Shown: piece after piece, positions 12,089 through 23,702 of the stretch
How the letters are laid out: each line of letters starts with the position of its first letter
How positions within the stretch are numbered: the first letter of the stretch is position 1
NCBI RefSeq assembly: GCF_022965805.1
Contig: NC_133105.1
Span: 5,704,001 to 5,768,000 of the forward strand
Direction: 5' to 3'
Length of the DNA stretch: 64,000 nt
Origin: Primulina eburnea
Lineage: Eukaryota > Streptophyta > Magnoliopsida > Lamiales > Gesneriaceae
Notes under the pieces: generated by a model
The model's input: the letters and a program-made list of their open reading frames with translations, nothing else
Told to the model about the DNA's origin: nothing
The model's database searches: none
Program-made: the position numbers and the translations under genes

Positions 12089-14867
12089 GTTTTTATAGGT
12101 TAATTTCGTGATTTACCATAGGTTTTTAATGTCATCTGCCCGATATTAACTCTCTAAACTTTTTTTCCAAAATCAAACGTATACTTCATCTGTTACAAAT
12201 ATATAGATTTGTTTTTTCATAAGAATTAAGAAAATTATTGGAAAGACAAATTTTACAAATAAAATTTTTATTTTATCTTTATTTAGTCATTCCAAAAAAT
12301 GATTATACGTTTTTCGAGACTTAATTACTAGAAGTATATTAGTAAAAAATGTAGAAATTTGACTACATATTTTAGACACATAAAAAAAACTTATATAATT
12401 GTGATGAAGAGATAAAAGAAAGAAAATGAGGTTTTAATTTGATGTACCATAGGTTTTTTGTGTAATCTGTTATACATTAACTCTCTTATAGTAAACTTTT
12501 CCAAAATTATTTTATAGTAATATTTAAAAATAAAATAATAAAAATATTTAGATCTTTTAAAAAAAAATAAGTTAATTCCAACTTCTTCTTGATACCATAT
12601 ATATTTTATTTAAAATAACCAAGATAACAAATCTATTTTTCATTATCGTTTCTTTTTTCTTTCTCCCACTCATTTGATATATTTTCACTCTCAAATTGAT
12701 TTTTTGGACTTTTTTAAAATAATAATAATAATAATATTGCAATTTGGTTCTATAATATTTTTGAGTTGGATATCATGACACTTTTGTCACCGTCGCTTTT
12801 ATGGGTGGGTGGGTGGTTTGAGTTGGTGAAAAAATCATATGCTTCCCATGCGCGTTTAAATGTTGAAATTGGTGCAATAATGTTACTATTTTAAACTATT
12901 TTAGCTTTTGTAACAAAATTATGTTTTAAATATATTTTCAAAAAGCTCGTTTCCCCCTAAAGAAACTCCAAGAACAAAGTTGAACATATAATTAGTTATC
13001 TTTCATCGTCTTTGAGTAAATTCACTTCATATTCTAACATCGTTAAATAATATGATGTATAACGAACAAACGATTAAAATTTCACAATATCATAAAAAAG
13101 AAATTACGATTTAACATAAAAAAATTATTTTACTTTGTTCTTTGTCAAAATTTATACAACTTCTTTTAACACCTTTTTCAACTAACTTTACACCAAGAAG
13201 ATGCTACATTATTGAACGTTTAAAAAAAATAATTGGTGTGTTTCAAAAAAATAATAATAATAATAATTGGTGTCACAATCAGATAATGGAGGGTTATTCT
13301 CTAACAAAATAAGGGAGGGTCATTCAAGGGGAAGATTCGACACTATCTGTAAGAGCAGTGCTTCCACAGGATTTGGGCCATTGATTTTAAAGAAATTGGT
13401 GAACTCATATATGTGTGTATAAATTTTGGATCTTTGATCTTTTCATGGAGCAGTGTCCAACAAAGTAGGATGAAATCTTCCCATCTAAGGTGATGTGAGT
13501 AGGTAAGTAAAGCGTGGGATTTACCAATTTATAACTCCCAACATTTCCAAAAATTACGGCTAATTATTGGGAACTTTAAATAAAATTTAATGTTTTATAA
13601 ATAGAGCACTGTGCCAACCCGTGGCGGATCGGTTTTGATCCGACGAAACTCGTTATATGGCGGGTTGAAAAATCCTCAACTCAACCTAATCCAAAGTATA
13701 TTCCGGATTATCTGCACGGGCTCACAGACCAACCGATACAGAAAAAAATTAAAAATTTATAAAACTAATTGAAATTAATTATTCCATGAATAAAAATTTA
13801 TAAAAAGGACATAATTAAAATTCTTAATTCTTGATTTCACATCTCTGCATGTTAGCCAAAGTTATTAACACACAAAATTTACAACAACACACATACATAG
13901 TATAATAAAATATGCACACGCGTTGCATTGTATACATAGTATAGTAAAATATACACACGCGTTGCATTGTATGTGTTATTATTATTTTTAATTTGATTAA
14001 ATAATACTAAACAATTAACACGAAATTATTTTCTATTTAAAAGAGTTGTTCGATTTAAAAAAGAAGTTTGTTAAGATTTTTTATATATATATATATATTT
14101 ATTTATTTAAAAAATCATCTCAACCTGCGGGCTGGCCCGTGTAGCCCACTTTTCTATTGTCGAGAGAAACCTTCAACCCAACTAACTTAAATTAGTTGAT
14201 GGTTAGAATCAATCAGGCGGACCCAACCCATATTAATATCTTTACATTCAAACAAATATTATAGCATTAGTTCTATTTTATAGAAACAAATACCCTTGCA
14301 TGCTATTTATATAGGTTTTCTTTTTTTATTTGTCTCGAATATATTATCTAGTTACTACAGGTAGGCTTAGTTTGGAAGTTTGAAGGGAAAAGAAAAGAAG
14401 AGAAAAGAAACAAGGAAAGAGAAAGAGAAGAGAAAAGATGTATTTTTTGTTAGGGAATTGGAAAAGAAAAAAATAAATTAAATTTAACTGAAAACAATTT
14501 TTTTTCACAATTGTGTTTCCTCTCATTTTTGTGAGAAAAACATTTTGGGTTTAAAAGAGAGAATTTCTCTCCATTTCCTCTTCTTAAAAATCTATCGAAC
14601 AACACATTTTTAAATTATTCTTTCCTAATCTTTTGTTTAATGACAAATTTTTTCCTATTTTTGTTATTAATATATATCCATTAACTAAATCTTAGAAAAT
14701 GTATAATTTATTTTTAAAATAAATTAAATAAAACAAAATAAGAAGTTTATTTAGACATTTTCAACCATAGGCCTCAACAATATAAATAAAAATAAAATGT
14801 ATCCCGAGTTGAAAATATGGGCTCCATCACTGAGTTTTACAAGTAAGCCAAATTATTTATGGGCGTC
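12089..14867. other. AT-rich intergenic region
   Basis: This spacer has no supported gene. It holds simple (AAT)n tracts near 12718-12735 and 13246-13265, a moderately GC-rich patch at 13614-13740 and another at 14115-14225 (both with CAACCC/GGCGGA-like words, possibly two ends of one old insertion), and a 39-bp tandem duplication listed separately. A purine-rich stretch lies at 14380-14470. Confidence 0.5.
13896..13970 (+). repeat. 39-bp tandem duplication
   Basis: The unit begins CATAGTATAATAAAATATGC and ends CACACGCGTTGCATTGTATA. A second copy starts 39 bp later at 13935 with two substitutions. It lies between the two GC-richer patches of the spacer. Confidence 0.75.
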
Positions 14868-14888
14868 GGCCCACATTATGAAGGCCCA
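14868..14888 (+). promoter_or_regulatory. Paired site II motifs upstream of the proteasome gene
   Basis: GGCCCA occurs at 14868-14873 and 14883-14888, 160-180 bp before the start codon. Such pairs are common in plant housekeeping promoters. The function is inferred. Confidence 0.45.
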
Positions 14889-15047
14889 ATACTTTGTCCA
14901 AAATTCATAGCTTGAGGAAAAAGAAAGGCGACTCGAAGAAAACCCCGTCGATCGCTCATCTCTCCTCTCCTCTGCTGCAAAGTCGCCAGTGAGAGGGAAA
15001 GAGATACATATAGTTCGTTGCAACTACCCAACGACGCCGTATCGAAA

Positions 15048-16938
15048 ATGTTCAGAAACCAGTACGACACTGACGTCACCACATGGTCGCCGGCGGGGAG
15101 GCTTTTCCAAGTTGAGTATGCCATGGAGGCTGTCAAGCAAGGGTCGGCTGCGATAGGGCTGAGATCCAAGAGCCACGTCGTGTTGGCTTGCGTCAACAAG
15201 GCCAGCTCTGAGCTGTCCTCTCACCAGAAGAAGATTTTCAAGGCCGACGATCACATCGGTGTCGCTATTGCTGGGCTTACCGCCGATGGACGTGTTCTCT
15301 GTAGGTACATGCGCAACGAGTGCATTAATTATTCATATACCTATGAATCGCAACTCCCCGTTGGCCGTCTTGTTGTTCAGCTTGCCGACAAGGCTCAGGT
15401 TTTAAATTTTATTATCATTATGTTTAACCTTTTCGGTTTCCCCCTTTCTTTTGATATTCTTTCTCGCGAGATTTGATGATTTGTGGCGCAAATTGTGCTA
15501 AGATTGTGTAGTTTTGAGTTAGAATTTCATTTGAGGATTGGCTGGGCAATTTGCTAATTTAACTTTGAGCAAATTTAGTCCGTTTTGTGTTATACGAAGT
15601 AATCTGGTTGCTTCAAGGTTGGTGCATATGTCTGTTCATATAATGTTGACTTCTTTGTGTTATTTTTAATTCAGTACTCACTAGTATCTGAGTAGAAAGG
15701 CAGAAGATTGTGTACTGATATTTTGTTGCAATATGTAATTATGGAAAGAATGTAGTTTAAACAGATACTTTTAAGGATCTGTTGATAATTGAATGCCTTT
15801 ATTCTAAGGTTGCCTATGTATGTTGATTCCCCACTGTTCTGGTTGGGGTGGGAGTTCTTCTTAATGAAGTTTGACATGTCAGTTAGCTTTTGCCTAGTTT
15901 GTTTGGAAAGTATGCAATTCATTCAGTATATTTGCACTTCTGAAGCTTGTCGAACACAGAATGCGCCTTTCAAATATAATGATTTCTTCTGATTGTGAAG
16001 TATTGTTATCCATGAAAAAAAGCTATTTCTTCAAGTTTGCATCTTTATAATCCTTAATCTGCATATGTATGGCTATATCATCTATCTGGTCGTTGGTGTA
16101 GCGTAGAAGTAGCACATATGGGTGCTTCTCCAGAGGGGGAATCAGATTGCGTACCCATTCTCGATGGAAAAGACAAACTGTTATATAGTTATTTCTCTCT
16201 TGCTTGATTAATTGATGTTTTATCTTGTATGTTACATATCCCAATGCATGAGTTTCCTAATATATGCTCTCACTCATTTTTTGGCTGCAGTCGTATTTCA
16301 CATACTGGATGATGTCCATTTCAAGTTCGTCGAGAACTTTTAGTTTTTTCTGAAAAAATATTACAGATGGGGAATTGTTTATTTCTTACTTTCAGTCCAT
16401 AATTGCAGAATCGTTTGTTTTCGTTTAAAAGTTTATTTCCCTGCATTTTCATATCTTAACATAGGTCTGCACACAACGCTCCTGGAAGCGGCCTTATGGT
16501 GTTGGGCTGCTGGTTGGTGGTCTAGATGAATCTGGAGCTCACCTATATTACAACTGTCCCAGCGGCAATTACTTTGAATACCAAGCATTTGCCATCGGTT
16601 CTCGGTCACAGGCTGCAAAAACATACCTAGAGAGGAAGTTTGAGAGTTTCATGGAATCTTCACGGGATGATCTGGTCAAGGATGCACTTTTTGCATTGAG
16701 AGAGACCTTACAAGGAGAGAAACTGACAAGCTCGGTATGCACAATCTCCGTGCTAGGAGTAGGGGAGGCGTTCCACATATTGGAACAAGAAATCGTGCAA
16801 GCACTGATCAATGAATTCGATATTGTGGGCGAAGAGCCCCCTGCTGACGACACTGCTGCTCCAGATACATCAAGTGGTGCTGGTGCTGGTGATCAGGGAA
16901 CCCCTGCTGGCCGAGACGTTGCTCCAATGGATATCTGA
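15048..16938 (+). CDS. PAF1: 20S proteasome subunit alpha type-1 (PAF)
   Basis: A structural subunit of the outer alpha ring of the 20S proteasome in cytosol and nucleus; alpha subunits gate substrate entry and are not proteolytic. Two exons, 15048-15398 and 16465-16938, join in phase 0 at DKAQ/VCTQ and give 274 residues, the family's usual size. The N-terminal alpha-subunit signature is visible ([15 protein letters not shown], then [20 protein letters not shown]), followed by [34 protein letters not shown] and [20 protein letters not shown]. The acidic, Gly/Ala-rich tail ends VAPMDI. The start is the first ATG giving the conserved MFRNQYD beginning; an upstream in-frame stretch has no ATG. 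The single intron is about 1.07 kb. A poly(A)-like AATAAA lies at 17118. The gene is convergent with the pfkB kinase. Confidence 0.97.
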
Positions 16939-17557
16939 TGATCTCGTTCCCTGTGGTTGCCTCTCGTGGTGTAACGAATTATTTCTTACCCCCAAACACC
17001 CCTCCCCCCCTAAAAAACTGCTTGTGGATGCGAATATTTTATCTTGTTGAGCAGCATTTGCCTCGTGCTTTTGAGCTATCCTCTTGTGCTTTGCTTCTTA
17101 TTTATATTAGACGTTGAATAAAATATAACACATAACTGTTCTCGTTTCTCACATACATTCTGAAGTTTACAGAGAAACCTAAATGGTAAGTTATTAGAAT
17201 TAACCAAAGATTAGCATTCGGGTGGTTTAAGCAAAAGAAAATAAAAAAATTGGATATGTATACAACGTACTATTGATCTCGATAGTTTTCCAAGAATTCA
17301 ACAATATGGGGGCACTGGTCGTGCTATTCATTATCGTTCAGAGAATCAAATGCTGGATCAGAAGGCTAAGATTTCCAAATGATAGATAAAATTATTGAAT
17401 CAGTTAACATATAGTCTGCAGCAGTTAAAAGACATCATCAGTTGCAGGCATGAAAAAACCAGGGCCCTAAACTCCAACTCCTAATAATGATACAAGCATA
17501 ATGACACCAGCAATCTTTGATTTCACAATCACAATTGTCTGGCTCAGGGGCTGGTAG
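16939..17557. other. Shared 3' region between the proteasome and pfkB genes
   Basis: A stretch of 619 bp between convergent genes. It contains a short C-run (about 17003-17010), an AATAAA at 17118-17123 that fits the proteasome transcript, and otherwise unremarkable 3' UTR-like sequence. Confidence 0.5.
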
Positions 17558-20500
17558 TCATGCCGTCTGCATTTGTTTGTGCATCCACTGCCAGTTCTCT
17601 GGAGTTACCTCGCCACCAAGAGAACGTATGACAGAACCCCCGCTGCAAGAGCCAATCCGACAGCATTCTTCCAAAGATAGTCCCTTCACTAATCCATACA
17701 AAAACCCACTCGCAAAAAGATCACCAGCACCAGTGGCATCAATAGCCTTTGCCTCTCCGATGGCAGGAACACGGACAACCTTAAAATGAATCCACTTCGT
17801 TACATGAAATGAAGCACAAGAATCACAAAATAATGTAAAATACCAAACTTGGAGGCATTGTTTCAGAAAACGATGCCCCTGGACTAAATGCGAATATAAT
17901 ATTCGTCTACTAGTATAACCTGTTGAAAATCAAAATATTTTAATCCACAGTAACTAGAGCCCACAAGACGTGGACATGGAGACGATTAAAAGCGAGACTC
18001 AGCCATTGCATCCAGACACCATTCAAAGCTCGACCCTTCAATATAGGGTGTACCGTGACCTTGAAGCTCGCATTTTGATGCACCTTAAAGTCTCAAGGCA
18101 CCCGTTAAGGATGCCTCAAGAGTAGGAATTAAGAACTCAAAATGAAATACAGAGTACTGGTAATTGATTTTGTCTTATAAACTAATATTTGATTTATGGT
18201 TATTCAATAGTTAAATAAATATCCATTAAAAGATAATCAGTGACGAAATTGTCTTCCATGTATATAAATTCTAGGATATTATGACTTAATGTGCCTTGTT
18301 TCAATAAGAAGTGTCTTTCCTCACGCTTGCACTTATGATACATATGCGCCTTAGTCTGCCCTGAGCCTCTAATAACTTTGCTTCCACCCTTGTCCTTCCG
18401 TTTTTGTTGATTGTATTTTGTTTTGGTATTCAGGATCACAAACCAACAATTCAAGGATGCACCGAACTAAACAAACCTCTTTTCCGTGTCTTGCTATGCA
18501 GCCCTTAGAGCCTAATGTCACCACAGAGTATTGACAGTGTTTGGCCATAAATTCAAGTGCCGACTCAGGATCCACATCGTTTTCACTCCTGGAAATTGTT
18601 TCAAGTAAAGATAACAGAATATTCTCTCTTTAAAACAATGCCAAACATAAGAAGCAATGGCCCATCACCTTAGAAGTTCAGCTGCTTCATCCTCATTGGC
18701 AAAGCAAAGGTCTATGTTCCCCGACTCCAGTAACTGTAGAAGTGGCAACTTGAACTTCCGGACCATCTGCCATAGTAAGGTGACCACATATCAGACAACT
18801 GCATTCCTAGTACACTTGGGGTGAGCTACCAAGTATCATATCTCGTTCTCAACAAGTATTCTATTATAGCTCCATCAAAAACATTTTATGGTTGACAAGC
18901 TGTTACCTCAAAACTTGCCAGATCAAGTGAAACAGACACACCCTCTTGCTTGGCAATCTTGATGGCCGCCTGAATAACGTCTATGTTGAATATTGCATAT
19001 CTCAGCAAGAGCCACTGTACAAATAGATAAGGAATAGATGTGTGAACAAATTGAGAAGAAACAAGTAAATAACTTGATGCGACCAAGCATTTAGAGGTAT
19101 AATATCTTATAATTTGTAAAACAAGGAATCAAGTGAAAATCATGTTATGCGTCAAATAGAGCTATCTATGAACTTTAAAGAACAATACAACCTCTTTCTA
19201 AGATCTGGCAAAAATATTGAAGAGAAGAAAGGGATAGGCAAAAGAGAAAGATCATGTCGTGATTTTGTCGGAGATTCCTCACCTTGGAACCTTTCAAATC
19301 TGCTGTAGCCAATTCATCTGCCTGGTAAAGGAAAAGATATGAGATATGTTAGCAAATATTGACCAACAAGCCCAAGATATTCTTGAAAATCATAAACTCA
19401 AATAGCAGACTAGATTCGAGTCTTAACATGTACCTTAACTTTTACCGCCGTAGAGAGACATGGACGCATTGTTCGATTGCCTAACTCGTCAACCAAGCAA
19501 ACACACTGAATCATGAATTTGGAAATTCATGTCTCAGTACCAGTAAGTAACTATTCTAAGATCCTTACGTCAGAGGCAAAATGCTAACCTGCCCAGTAGG
19601 TCCATTTTTCAGCCTCAATCTTGAGAGATCAACCTTGGAAGAGGTCATATTGTTTATGAACAAGCTTCCTTGATCATCATCCCCACATGCCCCAATTATA
19701 CCACAAGTGACCCCAAACCCAGAAGCCAGGCCTCTGATAGTGTTGGCAACACTTCCTCCTGCGATGGTTATCAAGGGAGACGTAGTTTCAGGCGAAGCCG
19801 TGATGTGAGTATTAACCTCATTCAAGATGAACTTCAACTCGTCAGCTGCAACCTAGGAGAGTAAAAAAATGTAACTAAAAAAAGTTAGCGAGTGTTGTGG
19901 CGCATTGAAAACCCACAAAAATCATCGGATTCTTGGTGAAAAACCAAGAAAGTCCAGTCTAGGCAAATCTTCACTTTATTGACGGATTCTGCTTGGCAAG
20001 GCAAGTTCACGTATTTCGATGACCAGGTAATACGAGTTACCACAACTATCAAAACATATAAACCTCTTCCTATATAACATTAATCAATAGACAGATAGAG
20101 AAATATACCTAGAGCAAAAAATCTTGATAAAATTAGATTCAAACATGATACTTTTCACAATTTAAGCACAAGAAACGCACAGAACACGAAGATCAAAATA
20201 CCAACAATAATTTTCATTTACTGAGAGTTTAGCTAAAACAATTTGCTCCAGATTTGAGTTCGTTCAACAATATTCGCTTTCAAATTGAAATGGGCATCCA
20301 TAAACTCTAAAAAAAATGAAAAAGATTCCAAATTTATCATCATAGGAAGCACAACGAACACATAAAGCAATCAATCATCAACAATCTAGACATTCATTTG
20401 AGTACAACAAACAACATTCACTTCCAAATTCCAGATGGGCATCCATGAACTTCATATAGAAACCCAAAGAGTCAGCAAAAAAAAAAAAATAGAATCAACA

Positions 20501-20716
20501 ATCACCACCACAGAACAAACAGAGGAAAAGATTACGCACAGGAAACGAGCCACCACGCTCGCCAGGAATTCGGGAGAGGAGGGACCAATCAACCCTGGCC
20601 ACGTGGTCCACCAGGGCGGAGGGCTGGAGTCCCAGTATCAGAGGCGCAGGTGCAGCAGCAACAGCAGCGTCATTATTATTTTCATTCTTGATTTTTTGTT
20701 GAATTTCAACACCCAT
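17558..20716 (-). CDS. pfkB-type carbohydrate/nucleoside kinase family protein
   Basis: Ribokinase-fold kinases phosphorylate sugars or nucleosides with ATP; the substrate of this plant branch is not known to me. Eight exons: 20716-20540, 19852-19589, 19505-19434, 19321-19283, 19014-18907, 18766-18669, 18588-18477 and 17779-17558, giving 363 residues. Diagnostic motifs are LILGLQPSALVDHVA near the start, the glycine-rich IAGGSVANTIRGLASGFG substrate-side motif, GIIGACGDDDQG, NRTMRPCLSTA, CFANEDEAAELL and the C-terminal DATGAGDLFASGFLYG with the catalytic Asp at about residue 310. The start is the ATG at 20716; the codon before it is GTG. The N-terminus has no clear targeting peptide. All seven introns are GT-AG. 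A telo-box lies about 40 bp upstream. It could instead be annotated as adenosine-kinase-like or fructokinase-like; family-level naming is safer. Confidence 0.93.
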
Positions 20717-20752
20717 CACTTTAGAGGGATATCCGTATATTTGGGGGGAGGG

Positions 20753-20764
20753 TTTTAGGGTTTT
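20753..20764 (-). promoter_or_regulatory. Telo-box (AAACCCTAA type) in the pfkB gene leader
   Basis: The minus strand reads AAAACCCTAAAA about 37 bp upstream of the start codon. Telo-boxes near the transcription start are typical of growth-related and translation-related plant genes. The motif is seen; the role is inferred. Confidence 0.45.
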
Positions 20765-21905
20765 GAAACAGGAATCTCCCTTGTTAATTTCCCTGCTCTG
20801 CTGCCCTCACCACGGCCTCCCCTCTCTGTTTGCTCTTTTGCTTTGTATTTATAGAGGCTCAACCCATGCCCTGAATTTTTTCGTTCCTTTTTTTTTGGGT
20901 CATATATGCAAATCGAAAAATGACATTATATTTTTTGAAATTATATTTACATTCATCTTTACTTTTTCTTTTATAAATAGACAACATTAATTGTTTTAAC
21001 CATTTTGTTAATGATTCTCAAACATAAGATGACAAAAAATATCATTAAATTTGTTCATATCCATAAAAATTAAATAAAACACAAATAAAATTTTATTTAT
21101 CATTTAAATATTTTTTTAAAAATTCATTTAAAAATGAGCTTACATTAATTAATATTTTGAAATATAATGTATATATATAGAGTTAAAATAATAATTTTAA
21201 TGTATAAAAAAATATGAATTTAATAATTAGTTATTTTGTAAAATAATATAATACTTCAATTTTAGTTTTATATTCTAATTTATTTCTCATTTTATTCTCA
21301 ACTTGTTCAATTAAAATTTTTATAATTAAAATTATTACATATTTGACTTTAACTAATCGACCAAAAAAATTTATGCCCCTATATTTTTAGGGGTAGCTTA
21401 GTTATTTTGTATTGATTATTAACTTTTAAAATATGGAAAAAAAAAAGTATTAACATATTATGTTTATTTATTTTTTTGGTAAATCAACATATATTATTTA
21501 AAGGAAAGCAGGGAACGTATGAATAAAAAAATAAAACAAAAAGTGATTGATGGGGTAATCTTCTCAAAAAATAAATAAAAAATCAAATGAAACGTATTTA
21601 ACAAATTATGGAGTATAAATATTTTTTTTTTCTCTTTCTTAACTTTGTTTTAACTCAAACAATTTTAGAATAAATTTTTTGAGACAATGTTGGTTAAGCG
21701 TGTATGAGTGAAAGATCTCCTAAGAAGTTATCATGCGTCAAGTTGTTGACGTTTTGAAGCTTGATTTGGTTGGCTAGATGGGTCGTAAAAGACTGACATC
21801 ATATTTTAACAGGTAATATTGTCTCTACTCGAGACAGGGCCGACAGTAGAAAACGGTAAGACTGTGATCTCTAAGGTATATGAGATAACACCAGCAAATA
21901 AACAC
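20765..21905. other. pfkB upstream region and AT-rich spacer
   Basis: After about 150 bp of pyrimidine-rich presumptive promoter (20765-20880) the sequence becomes extremely AT-rich to about 21660. The last 190 bp before the solo LTR are less AT-rich and have no recognisable coding content. Confidence 0.5.
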
Positions 21906-22540
21906 GTACCTGTGGGGACCCGGACGCTAATCAAGTTTTAATCATGTTTCTAATTAATCAATTTATAAACAGGTCTAAATTTTTTTTTTAAAATATAAAC
22001 GAAATAATTGTATTACTAAATACAATTAAACGAACATACAAATCTTGCGTATTACAGAATCACTAGGCACACACAGTGCTGAATCCTACGTTGCTAAGCC
22101 GATCTCCCGCATCATCTCTCATCTCTCTTGAGGATCCGCCCCACCTGTTGTCATCCACACATACAAAACAAGACAACAGCCGGATAACTCCGGTGAGATA
22201 TAAATATCCCAGTATAAACAATGTAAACATGCATTCATATAAAAGCATATACGAAAGCATATAAGAATTATTCATAGCATGTCTCAAATCAGAAACATAA
22301 ATCCATATCAGACATTCAATAATCATGAATGGCATAAATAATGTAAATCAACATGTCATATCAGACTCAACTCAACCGACGCATCGTCTCAGACTCGACT
22401 CCACTGACGCGCCGTCTCCGACTCGACTCAACTCTATCCTAGGGATCCCGATGTCTGAATAATAATAATTATACCGAATCTCATTCGATAGGAATGAATC
22501 AATCCCTAACGGCATCGATATAATTCATATATCCAGTGTC

Positions 22541-22800
22541 TGGGCGAATCAGCCGCAGAATTGACGACTCAGTCAATAACCTGACGAATCAGCCAGTAAT
22601 TAGGCGAATCAGCCAATAATCAGACGAATCAGCCTGTAATTAAGCGAATCAGCTTAAGTTTAGACGAATCAGTCAATCACCAGACGAATCAGCCGGTGAC
22701 TAGGCGAATCAGCCTATAATGGACGAATCAGACAATAACCCGACGAATCAGCCGGTGACTAGGCGAATCAGCCGGTGACTCAACAACTCAGTAATCAATA
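22541..22800 (+). repeat. 20-bp minisatellite (core GACGAATCAGCC) inside the solo LTR
   Basis: About thirteen degenerate 20-bp units follow one another, each with a core like GRCGAATCAGYC followed by a variable 8-bp tail such as GGTGACTA or AGTAATTA. The registration slips by one base near 22720. Weaker relatives continue to about 22850. Confidence 0.85.
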
Positions 22801-23331
22801 CATACAGTCAGTATCTAAGCAAATCAATCAATGACTAGCAAATCAGCAGTCATTACATGCAGTGTCTATAAATCAATAGACAACAAACATCAATCTCATC
22901 AATTACAAGAATCAATGTAATAAACTAAGTATGTGATTTAGGGAAACTCGAGTCAAACCTTCCTCGAGTTGTGCAATCCCAACACAACATTAATTTATAC
23001 CTTTTACTCTGATACTCTGACTCTGTCGAAGTCTCGAACTCAAATCCTGTCAATTACTCAATCTGACAATAACCATATTGTTAAATCATATTCAAACGTA
23101 GCAAAACTTACGTCAAGTCGTAGTCTACGTCGATAGGAACTCAGTACCGAAGTCGGATTCAAAATCGGACGGGCGGATTTCTCAGAAAAGGCGTAAGGAT
23201 TTTCAACCCTTTCTCTGAACCCTTTTCTCGATTCTTTCTTCGATTCCTTTTTCTTTCAGAATTCATGATATATATGTATATATCTCGTACATGCAAAACG
23301 CCGAGTGGCACATCCTTCACGCGCCACGCCT

Positions 23332-23545
23332 CGCGCTCGAGCGGTAATAAAATACCGCTCGGGCGCGAGCTCGGCGCTCGGGCGGTGACAATCTGCCGCC
23401 CGGGCGCGAGGCTCTCTGTCCGGATGCTCCTCCATTGGCGCTCGAGCGGTACTATTCTACCGCTCGAGCGCCACCTCTTCTGCCCGAGACTCTTCTTTGT
23501 TGAACATTGGCGCTCGGGCGGTCTCTTTCTACCGCTCGGGCGTCA
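23332..23545 (+). repeat. Four GC-rich imperfect palindromes inside the solo LTR
   Basis: Palindromes of about 35-40 bp lie at roughly 23332-23369, 23374-23408, 23437-23472 and 23509-23545. Each has an arm like GCGCTCGAGCGGT, a short AT-rich spacer and the reverse arm ACCGCTCGAGCGC (with GGGCG variants). They stand out as GC-rich in an AT-rich window. Confidence 0.85.
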
Positions 23546-23702
23546 CCGGTTCTGCCCAAACATTACATAACTCATATGCTTTAACCAATTTGGTTCCGGA
23601 GTGGTCTAACTATACTCATATCTGTTCATCATCAATAAATCATCTCAGATTACGTTAATCATCTCAGATTATGTTAATCAAATTCTTGGGTATTACAGTA
23701 CC

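Larger units (their letters stand above)
21911..23697. mobile_element. Solo LTR, 1787 bp, TG...CA with 5-bp target duplication
   Basis: The element starts TGTGGGGACCCGG and ends GGGTATTACA, so it has the TGT...ACA ends of long terminal repeats. GTACC lies directly before it (21906-21910) and directly after it (23698-23702), a perfect 5-bp target-site duplication. There is no primer-binding site or polyprotein after it, so it is a lone LTR left by recombination. Inside lie a 20-bp minisatellite, four GC-rich palindromes and a 19-bp doublet (23641-23678), listed below. The superfamily is not determinable; the length suggests Ty3/gypsy. Confidence 0.85.

Noticed and set aside
22541..22860. CRISPR-like array
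   Set aside because: The units are contiguous with a 20-bp period, with no unique spacers, inside a plant solo LTR; this is a minisatellite.
23265..23570. 101-codon plus-strand frame
   Set aside because: It is made by the GC-rich palindromes of the solo LTR, giving repeated PLGRH/PLERH-like strings; not a gene.
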